Source of the DNA: Owenia fusiformis
Lineage: Eukaryota > Annelida > Polychaeta > Sabellida > Oweniidae
DNA: 64,000 bases
Reading direction: 5' to 3'
Assembly (NCBI GenBank): GCA_903813345.2
Contig: CAIIXF020000006.1
Location: 36,060,436-36,124,435, forward strand
Positions 12,901 to 25,289 of the stretch are shown here, in pieces. The first letter of the stretch is position 1. Each line of letters opens with the position of its first letter. Below the pieces are notes generated by a model. It did no database searches, was not told the DNA's origin, and was given only the letters and a program-made list of their open reading frames with translations. Both the position numbers and the translations under genes were made by a program.

Positions 12901-14655
12901 TATTGACAGCGGTTTGTAATGGTAGCCAATGGGAATTTTCCAAAATTCAAACGCCAATATCTTTGGAACTAAGTAAAAGAAAAAGAGCAACCCTTCTTAT
13001 TTTGAAGATAATCATGTTATTGTAACATACAAAGAATATAGGTTATATCATTTTTGAACTGTTTTGCAGGTTTTTTGAGGATTGATGAATTAACATGGGG
13101 CTCAGTATAGGACTTTTTATACAAATCCACAGCTAAATATATTAAAAATAGGAACTTTTTAGAAATGTGCCTGTTCGATTTTTTTAAAGTCAATATATTT
13201 ACTATAGAAATGTGCAATATAAGAAAATTACTTTGGAAGTAGGCAAAAGATGAAAAATAACCCATCTTATTTTGAAGATCATTATGTTATTGTAACATAC
13301 TAGGAATGTGGGCTTCATCACTTTAAAACTGTTCTGCAGGGGGTCTTTTGAAGATTGATAAATTAACATGGGGCTCAATATAGGTTTTTATACAACTTCG
13401 CAGCTAAATATATTAAAAATAAGCAATTTTTAGAAATGTGCCTGTTTGATTTCTTTTAAATCAATATATTAACTATAGAAATCTACAATATTAGAAAATT
13501 TCATAGTAGACTTTTTGAAAAAAGGACACTTTAATAAAGCCATGTTGATAGCGGTTTATAATGGCAGCCAATGGGGATTTTCCAAAATCCAAACACCAAT
13601 ATCTTTGGGACGAGGCAAAAGCAAAAAAACAACCCTTCTTATTTTGAAGATAACCATGTCTTTGTAAGATGCTAGGAATGTGGGCTTTATTACCCTAGAA
13701 CTGTTCTGCAGGGTGTCTTTTGAAGATTGATAAATTAACATGGGGCTCAATATAGGTTTTTTATACAACTTCAAGGCTACATATATTAAAAATAAGAAAT
13801 TTTTAGAAATGTGCCTGTTTGATTTCTTTTAAGTCAATATATTAACTATAGAAATCTACAATATTAAAAAATTTCATTGTAGACTTTTTGAGAAAAGGAC
13901 ACTTTAATAAAGCTATCTTGATAGCGGTTTATAATGGCAGCCAATGGGGATTTCCCAAAAATACCAATATCTTTGGAACGAGGGAAAAGAAAAAAAACCT
14001 TATTTTGAAGATAATCATGTTATTGTAAGATGCTAGGAATATTGGCTTTATTACTTTAGAACTGTTCTGCAGGGGGTCTTTTGAAGATTGATAAATTAAC
14101 ATGGGGCTCAATATAGGTTTTTTATACAACTTCACGGCTAAATATATTAAAAACAAGAACTTTTTAGAAATGTGCCTGTTTGATTTCTTTTAAGTCAATA
14201 TATCAACTACAGAAATCTACAATATTAGAAAATTTCATAGTAGACTTTTGGAGAAAAGGACACTTTAATAAAGCCATATTGATAGCGGTTTATAATGGCA
14301 GCCAATGGGGATTTTCCAAAATTCAAATGCCAATATCTTTGGAACTAGGCAAAAGAAAAAAAAGAACCCTTCTTATTTTGAGGATAATCATGTTATTGTA
14401 AGATATTAGGAATATGGGCTTTATTACTTTAGAACTGTTCTGCAGGGAGTCTTTTGAAGATTGATGAATTAACATGGAGCTCAATGTAAATGGGCAAGAT
14501 TTTCGAAGCCTGCTATCATCAACTGGGAGGAATTTTCAACACAACTTCGTTAGATATCAAAAATATATGTACCAAAGATACTTTGGTCAAAAAATGGTGC
14601 TTTATATATAGCATGTGCAATTCTATGGTTTTATTGACCTAACTGACTGCACTAT
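9995..14655. mobile_element. Giant inverted-repeat element whose arms are tandem arrays of a ~372-bp unit
   Basis: The outer ends are TAGTGCAGTCAGTTAGG near 9995 and CCTAACTGACTGCACTA near 14,654. Inside them lies a further ~150 bp of matched sequence (CATGCTATATATAAAGCACC and its complement). The left arm then carries direct copies of a ~372-bp unit starting at ATTGAGCCCCATG (10,153, 10,528, 10,902, 11,275). The right arm carries the same unit in opposite orientation (near 13,095, 13,362, 13,735, 14,098 and 14,470). A single-copy spacer lies around 12,420-12,775. No transposase is present. The left arm is interrupted by the MITE at 11,352-12,160; without it the element is about 3.85 kb. TA may be the target, but the flanks are too similar to be certain. 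Confidence 0.85.
11352..12160. mobile_element. CpG-rich MITE copy 1, (A)CCCTACTATCACACC ends, TA target duplication
   Basis: This 809-bp element interrupts one ~372-bp unit of the surrounding array, so the empty site is readable: other units have CTTACAATAACATGATT where this one has TTA, the element, then TTACAATCACATGATT. The ends are CCCTACTATCACACCAAACT and AGTTTGGTGTGATAGGGGGG, flanked by TA. The interior is dense in GAACG and CGTTC words. A segment resembling the first ~130 bp (CTATCACACCNAACNAGTT onward) recurs at about 11,747-11,875, so the head is internally duplicated. A near-identical copy lies at 42,308-43,109. The 103-codon minus frame inside is not credible as a gene. Confidence 0.9.
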
Positions 14656-15061
14656 TAGCTCAAATGTGGGAAGATAGAGTGGGAAAACCACTGTAACCAG
14701 AATACACCTATTCAAGTATTGGATTTGCATTCTTTTAAATTGTTTCTCATCTGTGTTGTTATGACTCCTGAATGGAGTATAAAATGTCTCATGCTCGTAT
14801 GGTTTTATATTGTGGCAATGGTTCATCACTGATTGGGAAGGGACGCATTGGACACTGTTTTCTAGTACATTAGATCATTGTTTGGAATGCTGAGTATTTG
14901 TTTCCTTATGACTGGTTGAAGTCATTTTATTTCATGTTTTTGAAGCCCTTTGTCTTCAGTATGATGGCACTAATGATAACATACTCGATATTCATTGAAA
15001 TATTGCAGACCGGGGCAGACCAAATTACTGGTTTGAATATTTTCTGAAAGCACCACGAAAT
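14656..15061. other. Short spacer, nothing recognised
   Basis: No supported feature between the giant palindrome and the next MITE. Confidence 0.45.
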
Positions 15062-15564
15062 AGCCTGACAACGGTAAATCAGACACCGTTGTCACAAATG
15101 GCGGACATAACCGTCACTTCAATTAGATTTTCATGAACTGTATGTTTAATAGAGCACCTAGACTAAATTCCTTTGGAACAACAATCTATCAACGCGTCTT
15201 AATACTCATTGTACAGTTAATAATGTTCTACCATCACAATAGAGTCTTTAATTTAACCGATCAAAATGAGATACGGGACAACGGACACTGTATTTGATTT
15301 ACCATACGCCGTTGTCTTTCAAAATTACTCAAATTCAGATTCCGTTGTCATTGACGATATTGAAGACGCTATATTGTGGCGATTCACGCCCCAATTTGAT
15401 CTAAATTTGGATTTCATATGCAACATTATCACAAGAGCTTAATACATGCCCAGAATTAGCGACGACAAAATCCCAAGAAATGAGGACAAAGTGATTAAAC
15501 AGTTGAAGCGACGGTTATGTTCGCCATTTGTGACAACGGTATCTGACTTTACCTTTGTCAGGCT
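15062..15564. mobile_element. MITE with hairpin-forming termini, AGCCTGACAACGG ends
   Basis: The left end is AGCCTGACAACGGTAAATCA and the right end is the near-complement ending TTTGTCAGGCT, with about 55 bp of matched sequence including CACAAATGGCG and AACATAACCGTC-like blocks. Each terminus also folds on itself: TGACAACGGT at 15,066 pairs with ACCGTTGTCA at 15,085, and the right end does so with one mismatch. The core repeats GACAACGG and CCGTTGTC. No target duplication was identified. Confidence 0.75.
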
Positions 15565-18500
15565 CTCTCAAAATCATAGACAATATGTTTTGCCAAAGTG
15601 TAGTAAATTAAATACTAAACTAAGTCAATGAACAACAATAATAAGTGTATGATTTGGACAAATGTCATTTTGACTCTTTAGATCTCAATTATCTGTTGCG
15701 TTGCAGTCTAGACTCTGCAATGTCAAAGCTGACACAATGATAATTAATTTTAAACTGTGATTCCCATTTCAAGCACTCTTGGGATTATGATATTTCAATT
15801 ACCCAAAATAAATATAAATTACAACTCATGGCATCATTAATTTTATCAAATATAATAAAGCTTCTTAGGCAAAAGTCTGCAGCAGATGTAATGGAAGTAT
15901 ATTGTATAGAAATGTGTACCATTTTGTCTAATGGAAAGTAATCTAGTTGTGTCTTTACTGCATTACATGTGACCTTTGGTTTGTCTTTTTGAGATTTAAA
16001 TTTAGATTTGATCTGAATTGTTTGACGTGTATCGTGTTGCTTAATTCTATTAGTTCTCCAAATGGACCAAGTTTGGGATATGGTGAAGACTTCCATCTGT
16101 CTATCCGTAATAACTCAAAGTTTTGTTAATAATTTGGAGAGTTTTATAAGATTAAGTGAAATTTCTGAAATTCACATATTTACCCAAATCTGAGAAATGA
16201 AACTTACACCATAATGATAGGGAAAATTTAGAAATCATTAATTGTATCTAATGAAATAGATCGTTGTACAGTTGTACGACTATTTTCCAAGGCAATTTCT
16301 GATACGTGCTATGATTTTGATATATTGATACGTCTCTTATATGCCATTGTGATCTCTTAGATTGTGACATGTTGCATGTTTTGTATACATTTTTATGATA
16401 AATAAAATAAATAAAAAATTTGGAGTTCTTGTTTATTGGGGTTCGCTACTCCGTGGAGCTGCAGCTGCTTTTCTTGTTCATAGTGTCTGTAAAGTATTAC
16501 CATCATCAGATATATAATACGAAAGGTAAACACATGATATTAATTGCACATCTCCCAAAATAACAAGTGATATGGGGATGATGAACAGCACTCAGATATC
16601 AAACAATAACAAAGCTATAAAGTAAAATAAGATTATTAGTGATCGTGTTTGCTCTAATTTGATATAAAAGGACATATTTGATTTATAACTAAATTTTGAC
16701 ATTTAAATCGGCAAAAATCAAGTAATGGTTAAAACAAATAAAACAGTCATTGAGTCAAATGTCAAAGATGGAAATTTACCAAATCATATAGCGTCGAATC
16801 AATCGATCGAACAAGCTGCTAAGCTACTGTTCATTTCAAAATCCAAATGGGTTTACATGTTGAAGAAGAATTTAAACTATATACAATACTATACTATACT
16901 TTAAAACAATAGAAACCAATTAAATCATGTTCTCAGACACAAAGTTTGATTTGCTTTAATATTTGACCAAGAAAAAAATAACTCACAAAGAAAAAAGCAT
17001 TTGAAGTTCAGAGATCATTAGACATGCATGCACGTGTAAACAAAGTGCATGTTTATATCACTATTGATTTAAAAGATGGCGACACTTCTATAATAAAAAT
17101 GAATGTATCATGACTACAAAGAACTTCGCCATATTTCAATGACATTGATAAAAACTTGATATATAAAGCTTGACAGATCAAAAATATTTTTTATAATTTA
17201 TTTTTGTAAGCTTTGATGTGGTCCATTTGAGCTGTTGTTGGTGTCAAATGAAATTTAAATGTAAGTCTTTATTTTGCCCAAACATGTTGAAAATTCCCAA
17301 AGCAAAAGTGGGGAGAAAGAGTCGAAGGCATGCGAGGCGAATCCTGGAAACCCGGGTTCGGGAAAGCAGGGTTCACTGTTTGCCTCCGTTGACAACTGTG
17401 CGAAACTACATACATAATTCATACGACAGTGAGCAGGAGGTTTACAGTCAGACCCGAGTGCGCCAATCCCTTATTTAAATGTGTGTTTCGCGGACCAGGG
17501 TTTAAGGACTTTCCAAACTAAATAAGTGTTTAATGAGGCACGAAATATAAAAAGTTCGTTTTATTAGAATTATATACGTGTTATTTTGTATCTACCAAGA
17601 CGTTAACATATTAGAAAAAGTTATGTTTTATGATTGGTCTAAAATGTGCAAAGCTAGAAGACCCCTTATATTCGTTCGTTCTCTATTTTGACTAAGATAA
17701 TATATCAGTACAACGGCTTCTAAAGCAAGGGAAAATTGACCAGTAGAGATGAGGAACTTGAAACACATTTATTTTTATTCATAAATGTGGATAATATTTG
17801 ATTTAAATACAATTCCGAGCTATTACCATCCTCCAGTGTTGACACTTTCTGTTGTGCCAGTCTGGGTCAAAATCTTACAAAATTGATAACTAGGAACCCT
17901 TCTAATAAAAGCAATTAAATCCAGGATTAAAAAATTCCCGAAAAGAACACGAATGACTCTAATTATGAACCGTTCACATTTTTGCAAAGGCGGATTTGGA
18001 TGACGGCAAACCCGGGTTTTTAGGGCGCCACTTATGACAACGAGTACTTCAATCTGAAAGTGGGCCTTTAAATGTAACTAATATATATTCAATATCTACA
18101 ATGACCTCCAAACAAACATATCTCATGCACAAGTGAACAATGTCTAACACCCCTTCCCCAGTCACCCAGGAATCGTAAACATAGTTCAAAACTACATACG
18201 TATTCATATTGAAGGCATTACATCACAAGTTGAGAAACAAGCTATGAGCTTTCCGATCGTACTCTTGACATCGGAGAAAAACAAAAAAGTAAATATTAGG
18301 CTAGTACTTTCAAAAGATGGAGCATTCCGTTTCCAATAACATGAGACAGACGAAATCAAACACTGCTGCTAATGTATTTTTAATATGATTAAAGAATCAT
18401 TCTATGTTTTTAAAACTGATATATTCAAATAATTTTGCAATCAAATGGTTAACATAACAATATGTATTTACTGGAGTAGCAAAACTGTAAAATTATATAT

Positions 18501-20165
18501 CAATATATCTTTTGAATCGGGTGTCTCAAAAAGTGAATCGCTTTTGGACAAGATTTAGTGTGTTTTCTAAGCAATGGATAAACCAAATTGATTGATACTG
18601 TGTACAACATTAGCAAGTTTCAAATATAAAAGATCCGTTGCATAATAATTATGCGAGTAGTGATGAATTCAAAACAGCATCAGTCTTTAGAAAAGCTTCG
18701 AGAATAAGTTGTGTCAGATCGTCAACATTTTTTGCAGACTTATGCTTATTGTTGACACTTTCATATTACTTGTGTTTAATTATTGCTGAAAAAATACTTG
18801 CCAGAAGTGGTTTATTTTATAGGGACATTCGATATAAACCTGCACATTACTAACTAAAGATAATTTCAATTACTAAAGTATATTTTAAGATAAGCGATGA
18901 AACACCCACAATGAATATTCAATAAGACATTAAAGCTACAATATAATAGTGTGTAGTCTCCAGTGGTAATCGAGTATGATTTGCTAAAAGGAATCTTTAG
19001 CTTATTACATTATGTGAAAATTAAAGCATGATGAAACTAATGTTTTAATGGGACAATCTGTATACAGCACGAAACAAAATTAAGAAGGCAATTTGTTTCA
19101 GTAAATTGTAATTGCAAGACACTATATACAAACTTGTGTGGGGTACGATATACATATCCCATGGATTGCCACCAAAATATTATTTATCTTATTCCTACTA
19201 TTCCCTGACCTTAAGTATGACCGTCATACATCCTCTTAGTCATCATTTCGATATTTCCATTTTGTGACAATAAACCAAATTCCTACATGATATATAAAGG
19301 ATACATCTTGTGATTAAGGTTCCATTAGATTTGACAAATGCTAAAGGTTGTTTAATGAGAGATGTGCTAACAGACGTATGCAGTTACACATGACGCTTCC
19401 AATACATCATTTAATCTGGCTGTCAACAAAACGGTGAGCCAAATCACTATAGGAAACATCTGAAAGGGCAAACACCCGAAACACAAATATACGATATAAA
19501 AATAGAAAAAAGTAAAGTTCAACACTGACAAATATGAGAAGCAAACAACTTAACACAAATAAATCCAATAAAATAGAAACAAAAGTTCATCATTGCCAAA
19601 TAATATTAGTGGAGGGTTAATAAACGAATTTGTTGGACTTATCTTTTAATAGATAATCTTTTTAATCTTCAACGAAAAAACTTTAGGTCTTTCGCACAGG
19701 TAAAACAACACAAACCCTATAAACAATATTTAATTAATGCAAATGTTAAATATTACTAGCCAAAGGGATAATAGAAAATGGGTTCAGTGAAAAAGCTAAA
19801 GAATAAATGTCCAGTCAACAGAGCAAGACACGAGTACTTAAAATATAAATATATGATCTCTTTTTAATATGCACGAATGTCAATTAATTTTCAAAATACA
19901 ATCTGAAGTGAATACTTCACGTAGTCCTCCTAATCGACTGTATTATGAAAACTAATTACATCTAGATGTAATTTGCTCGCCAACCTTATTTTCAGGAATT
20001 TGCCGATCAACTTAAAAATGAAGCAATTTCATTTTTGAGTTAAACAATGCATTGTTATACCTCTAAGTGCTTCTTAGATGTTCAGGAAGTAATTATGGAA
20101 GATGCACTCCAGTGACTGTTGCTTTTGTTGAGCAGGATTAATTTAAAATGTGAACGTTGTTATGC
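15565..20165. other. 4.6 kb without a supported gene
   Basis: AT-rich sequence. The frames at 15,785-16,096 minus and 17,218-17,478 have no recognised motif. A GGGTTCGCTACTCCGTGGAG segment at 16,439 belongs to a short repeat also found at 35,238, 35,462 and 36,203. AAACCCGGGTT occurs near 17,349 and 18,008. Nothing else is supported. Confidence 0.4.
16437..16480 (+). repeat. Short interspersed motif GCTACTCCGTGGAGNTG
   Basis: The sequence TTCGCTACTCCGTGGAGCTG, followed by a T-rich tail, resembles GATTTGCTAATCCGTGGAGT at 35,240 and TTGTTACTCCACAGAGTTGC at 35,467. It may be a fragment of a dispersed element. Confidence 0.4.
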
Positions 20166-20735
20166 GGTATATGGCATACATTCATGGTTGTGCGGTATTT
20201 GTGATACGGGTGAATATGCCATACTCACCTGCGGTATATGGCATATTCCGCAGGTGAGTATGCGATATTCCGCAGTGAATATGCGATACATTGATTTCAG
20301 TGAATACCCGATACTCACCTGCGGAATATGCCATATACCGCAGGTGAATATGACATATATCGCAGATGAAAACGTGATACAGAAAGCCTTGATTTGATTG
20401 GTTGCGAGAACCGACTCTAAATGTAAAACTACGCTGGATTACCAATAAAGTTAGTGCGTCGAGTACTAATATATGAATCCTGGATTGATTGAGAAAGTTT
20501 ATTACGCGAGATTGGTGACTGATACTTCTGATAAGTTAATATATTCGATACACAGTACTGTTGATTCAGTAATCATTATAATAACGTTTTACTTGTTCGT
20601 TCAGTCGATGCAATTGACAATTGCGTACTTCCGTATTGCGTTCTCATTGGTTAGTGTGTATGCCATATACCGCAGGTGAATCTGTCATACACCGCAAGTG
20701 AATATGCCATATTCGTTGCGGAATATGACATATTT
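20166..20735. repeat. Degenerate repeat of GCATATACCGCAGGTGAATAT, partly palindromic
   Basis: Blocks such as CACCTGCGGTATATGGCATA and its complement TATGCCATATACCGCAGGTG occur in both orientations at about 20,210-20,375 and again at 20,655-20,735. They are separated by ~270 bp of sequence without the motif. Frames across the block arise from the repeat. Confidence 0.75.
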
Positions 20736-21670
20736 TTGTATCGTGTTTACCGCGTAATAAACGTGACACAATGTAGTGCAGCAAACCAAATTAAATCTCG
20801 ACCAACAAAATCAAACCAAACAATCAATCAATTCAAATTAACGCCAAAATAGGTAGTTCTTTAAAGTCCCCGATAAATCGGGCTACGTATACCGCCGTGT
20901 TTACATTAGGGGATTAGAAGAGTTTATTTTTTATTTAGGTATGCACGCTACGTATATCAATATTAGGCCTTCATTCATGTACTCTTGTGCATGTAATCAG
21001 CATGTCCTTCAATATTATGTAAACCATACACACAATACAATTCCCTGGGAAACAAAACACAAATACTTTTTATATGTTCAAAATGAGCCATTTGATTGAT
21101 GCAAACACTAAATAGCTTCATAAATAACATCTACAAAGTGTATCTAATAGTAATTTTCAATTTCAATGGTGAAACTTCCCTGGTTACGATTATATGGGAA
21201 ATCATCACGAGACGAAGATCGTTCGCCTTCCTGGCTTACCTCTGAATCGTGTACCTGGTAATCTCTTTATATAGTTTAGCGAGAGCGGTGCGCCTGCGCA
21301 GTTTTAAACTTTGGCGCACACTTTAATGTCAAGACAATTTCCTCTTATTTTGCCTCTATTTTCACTGTGAAAAGTAATTTACTTTGTTGGCATCTAAAAG
21401 CATCAATGATAATTTGCCCATGTTGACTCAAGTTCCGTGATCTTTCTCAGGTAATCTCTTAAAATACAAATATTTCAGATTAGATCATCTCAAAGGGCTG
21501 TAGTTCGTGTATACAGTCGCAATTAAATAGAGGCATGTTAGCAATTAAAATAACTTTCAATGATTTCATCTCAAAATTAAAACCCTTGGAAATACTGAAT
21601 ATGGTTTGCGTTTCATGTATGAAATTTATTTAGAAAATATCGAGGATCAAAGTGAAAGAAAATAAAGATA
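20736..21670. other. Non-coding stretch, nothing recognised
   Basis: Contains a small CpG-containing patch near 21,290 (GTGCGCCTGCGCAG) but no supported gene. Confidence 0.4.
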
Positions 21671-21679
21671 AAAACATAT

Positions 21680-21775
21680 TTCACCAGTGGGATTTGAACC
21701 CAGACCTTTCGGAACAAAAGTCTGGCGAAGTCCAAAGTTTACAGCACTACTACATGAGCCAGAGCTGATAGAACA
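21680..21775 (-). repeat. tRNA-like SINE head or tRNA pseudogene
   Basis: On the minus strand the segment contains GGTCTGGGTTCAAATCCCAC, which fits a tRNA T-arm and B-box (GGTTCAAATCC). About 60 nt upstream is GGCTCATGTAGTAGTG, a weak A-box-like block. The anticodon arm does not fold convincingly. It is more likely a tRNA-derived SINE head or pseudogene than a working tRNA gene. Confidence 0.5.
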
Positions 21776-22359
21776 GAGAACGAGAAAAGTCTTATTTACA
21801 CGCTTAAATTTCTTTAAAATGATCAACTTTACTACTAATAATGACATTATGCATTTCTGAGTTAGCATTCTGATCTACATTTAGGATAAATGTTGTTTTT
21901 TCAGTATTCATTTTGGGTATGACTTCCTGTCAAAACTTTGTTGAAAATGCAAGGCCCATAAAACGATTCCAATTTAAAAAATGATATATATCTTTTGATC
22001 AGCTATTTTGGCACCTGAACTCATCCTAGTAGAAAGGTAAGAGACATATGGCTTGAAATCTCAGTCTTTGAAAGACACTTTAAGTCCATAAACTTATAAC
22101 CATAGACAAGAATGCATTCCCAATATCCACGATTACAAAGGCAAATGGTACTAAGTTAAATAAGAATCCAAACAGGAAGATGATGATTGATGAGGCTGTT
22201 GAATTGTCATTGATCCTATCAAAATGAAATGCAATTTACCTAGATTAATACTTTGCCTTCTTCTTAGTGCTGAATCATGTTCTGATCATGGTCAACATAA
22301 ATGCACAATGTCAATTATAGCTCTTGGAGCTATACCGGTCACAATTAAAATACTGCGGC

Positions 22360-23545
22360 CATGGGAGGGGAATGTCGTTTGCATTTGTCAAAGTGAAATG
22401 TCAATTGTCAATATGTGAGTATCTGTTAAGTCCATCCAACAACCTATATGTCCAGGTAGCTAGAACTGTCAATGTATTGTATTGTATTGTATTGTATTAT
22501 AAGAGGGAATGTTGTTTGTCTTTGTTAAAGTGAAATGTCAATTGTCAATATGTGAGTATCTGTTAAGTCCATTCAACAACCTATATGTCCAGGTAGCTAG
22601 AACTGTCAATGTATTGTATTGTATTATAAGAGGGAATGTCGTTTGCATTTGTTAAAGTGAAATGTCAATTGTCAATATGTGGGTATCTGTTAAGTCCATC
22701 CAACAACCTATATGTCCAGGTAGCTAGAACTGTCAATGTATTGTATTGTATTGTATTGTATTATAAGAGGGAATGTCGTTTGTCTTTGTTAAAGTGAAAT
22801 GTCATTTGTCAATATGTGGGTATCTGTTAAGTCCATCCAACAACCTATATGTCCAGGTAGCTAGAACTGTCAATGTATTGTATTGTATTGTATTATAAGA
22901 GGGAATGTCGTTTGCATTTGTTAAAGTGAAATGTAAATTGTCAATATGTTGGAATCTGTTAAGTCCATCCAATAACCTATATGTCCAGGTAGCTAGAACT
23001 GTCAATGTATTGTATTGTATTGTATTATAAGAGGGAATGTCGTTTGTCTTTGTTAAAGTGAAATGTATTTGTCAATATGTGGGTATCTGTTAAGTCCATC
23101 CAACAACCTATATGTCCAGGTAGCTAGAACTGTCAATGTATTGTATTGTATTGTATTATAAGAGGGAATGTCGTTTGTCTTTGTTAAAGTGAAATGTTAA
23201 TTGTCAATATGTTGGTATCTGTTAAGTCCATCCAACAACCGATATGTCCAGGTAGCTAGAACTGTCAATGTATTGTATTGTATTGTATATTATAAGAGGG
23301 AATGTCGTTTGTCTTTGTTAAAGTGAAATGTATTTGTCAATATGTGGGTATCTGTTAAGTCCATCCAACAACCTATATGTCCAGGTAGCTAGAACTGTCA
23401 ATGTATTGTATTGTATTGTATTATAAGAGGGAATGTCGTTTGCATTTGTTAAAGTGAAATGTAAATTGTCAATATGTTGGTATCTGTTAAGTCCATCCAA
23501 TAACCTATATGTCCAGGTAGGTAACCTATCGGGTAGCTAGAATTG
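22360..23545 (+). repeat. Nine-copy ~132-bp minisatellite with internal TGTAT microsatellite
   Basis: The anchor AAGTCCATCCAAC recurs at 22,428, 22,565, 22,692, 22,829, 22,960, 23,092, 23,224, 23,357 and 23,489. The spacings cluster at 127, 132 and 137 bp, that is, in steps of the TGTAT pentamer inside each unit. From 22,800 on, two unit types alternate (AATATGTGGG versus AATATGTTGG), which gives a ~264-bp dimer. Frames crossing the array are artefacts of the repeat. Confidence 0.92.
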
Positions 23546-24326
23546 TCAATAAACAGATGTTTCCGGTTTCTCTTTCCTCTCAGAACTGTTATTAAAGATA
23601 TTTACAGGAAACAGATTATATTTGAACAATGATTAATATCTCATCAGGAAATCTTGAAGCAAACTCTGTTCAACTAATAGAGGAGGTTATACTTTTCCAA
23701 GCATTCTTCACAACTCCCCCAGATACCTGTACAGCCGCTGTGCAATGGTTTACTCAAATGGATATCAATTTATCAAACAGCTTTTTTCACTATGCGTACT
23801 CCATCATTAACCTATTCTTAAAGTGTCTCAATGTATATCGACTCAATCATCAGGGAGGGAGGGAGTAATGTTTCGAAATTGATTATTTTCTAAATTTTCT
23901 AAAATTCAAAATTCATTCAAACTGATGTCATATTTGGAATCTGCATGTAAAATTACATCTAGAAATAAGTCTAGAAATATGGTTTTGAGTTTATCACTTT
24001 TGAAAATTCAATTTTCTTTGAAAATGTGACTTCTAGGTCGGGGAGATTCCCCATAGCTCCCATGTTGTAAAATCACAAAAATGGAAACATCTTTTCTTGT
24101 GTTGGGCAGATAATATTTTATTTTACTGGACATATTTTAATTTGTATAACTATCAGATACATAAGGGTAATATGAAAAGTGAACCACTAAAACTGATGAA
24201 TATTCAAGTTTAAGGGAATTTTGTAATACCCTGTCATGTTATTTCCCCCGAATCAGCCACCTGGTGGCGAAACTGGTAACTACCTACTCACATCTGAGTA
24301 ATTGTACCGTTAAGAATAGCTTCAAC
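23546..24326. other. Non-coding stretch, nothing recognised
   Basis: A 79-codon plus-strand frame (23,629-23,868) shows no domain. No other feature is supported before the large CACTG element. Confidence 0.4.
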
Positions 24327-25289
24327 TTACACTGTGCAAAAAGCCAAATATAGTAGCGTATAAGTGGCAAACTATTTGTGAATATAGTTCAGTATGTCCT
24401 CACTATATTGTATTCGGTATGGGAAACAAACTATTCTTGCCTCAGAAGCGGAACATTTAGTATTGGTGGTATTTACTCTACGATACTAAATATCGTTTGA
24501 ACTATTCTCCGATTATTCTTAAGAGCCAGGAATAGTAGGATATAAGTACATAGAAAAGATGAGTATAGTATGTATTACGTAATCCAAAAACAAACTATAC
24601 GCCTCTTATACTCGAGGCTATACATTCTTTGATGTGCCTTAATTTGCTTGGAGTTAATCCTATTTTATTTTTCAATTAAGCGCTAATGTAAACAAATAAA
24701 ATCATGCATTTCACTTAAGAAAGCTTAATCAAACTTAATGTCTGAGATCTCATCTAAAATTTTATGATGTTGAAGTATATGATTTTAAATGAACTTTAAA
24801 TATATTTTAAAAATGTAAGTCAATACAAAAAGTGGAATGAAAAATTTGGGTATATTTCAAATATAAATCGGTAAATTATTTATTCTCCGTTTTGAGTAAA
24901 ATAAGCGCGTATTAATTTGAAGTTTGTTTTTAGTCTTACCAAAAATCAGCAGCAATTTCGGTGTAGTTAAAATTAAAATGAGGTAAAGCGTATCGTGATA
25001 TCTTTGTTCTTTGTCAGTTTTAAATTGAGACAATCCTGACATCCTATATGACAGATTAGACCCCAAGTCAGGGACGGGGTTCGGAGGTTTAGAGTGAAGC
25101 CATGTGGAGGAAAATTAATTGTTGTATAATTATATGACATAAGTTGATGATGATGATGCATTTTTAAATTTTAAAAAGAAAACAATATTCAAATGTATGA
25201 AATACAATAAGGAATCAGTATAAAATCCCCGGGATTAAATATTATGAAGGATGAGGAATTGCGCTGAACGAAAACATTAGGTTACATGT

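Noticed and set aside
21288-21301. GTGCGCCTGCGCAG as an NRF-1-like promoter element
   Set aside because: A single site, with no exon or transcription start supported nearby.
22224-23500. Frames through the minisatellite, possible repeat protein
   Set aside because: Unit lengths of 127, 132 and 137 bp break the frame, so no continuous repeat protein is possible.
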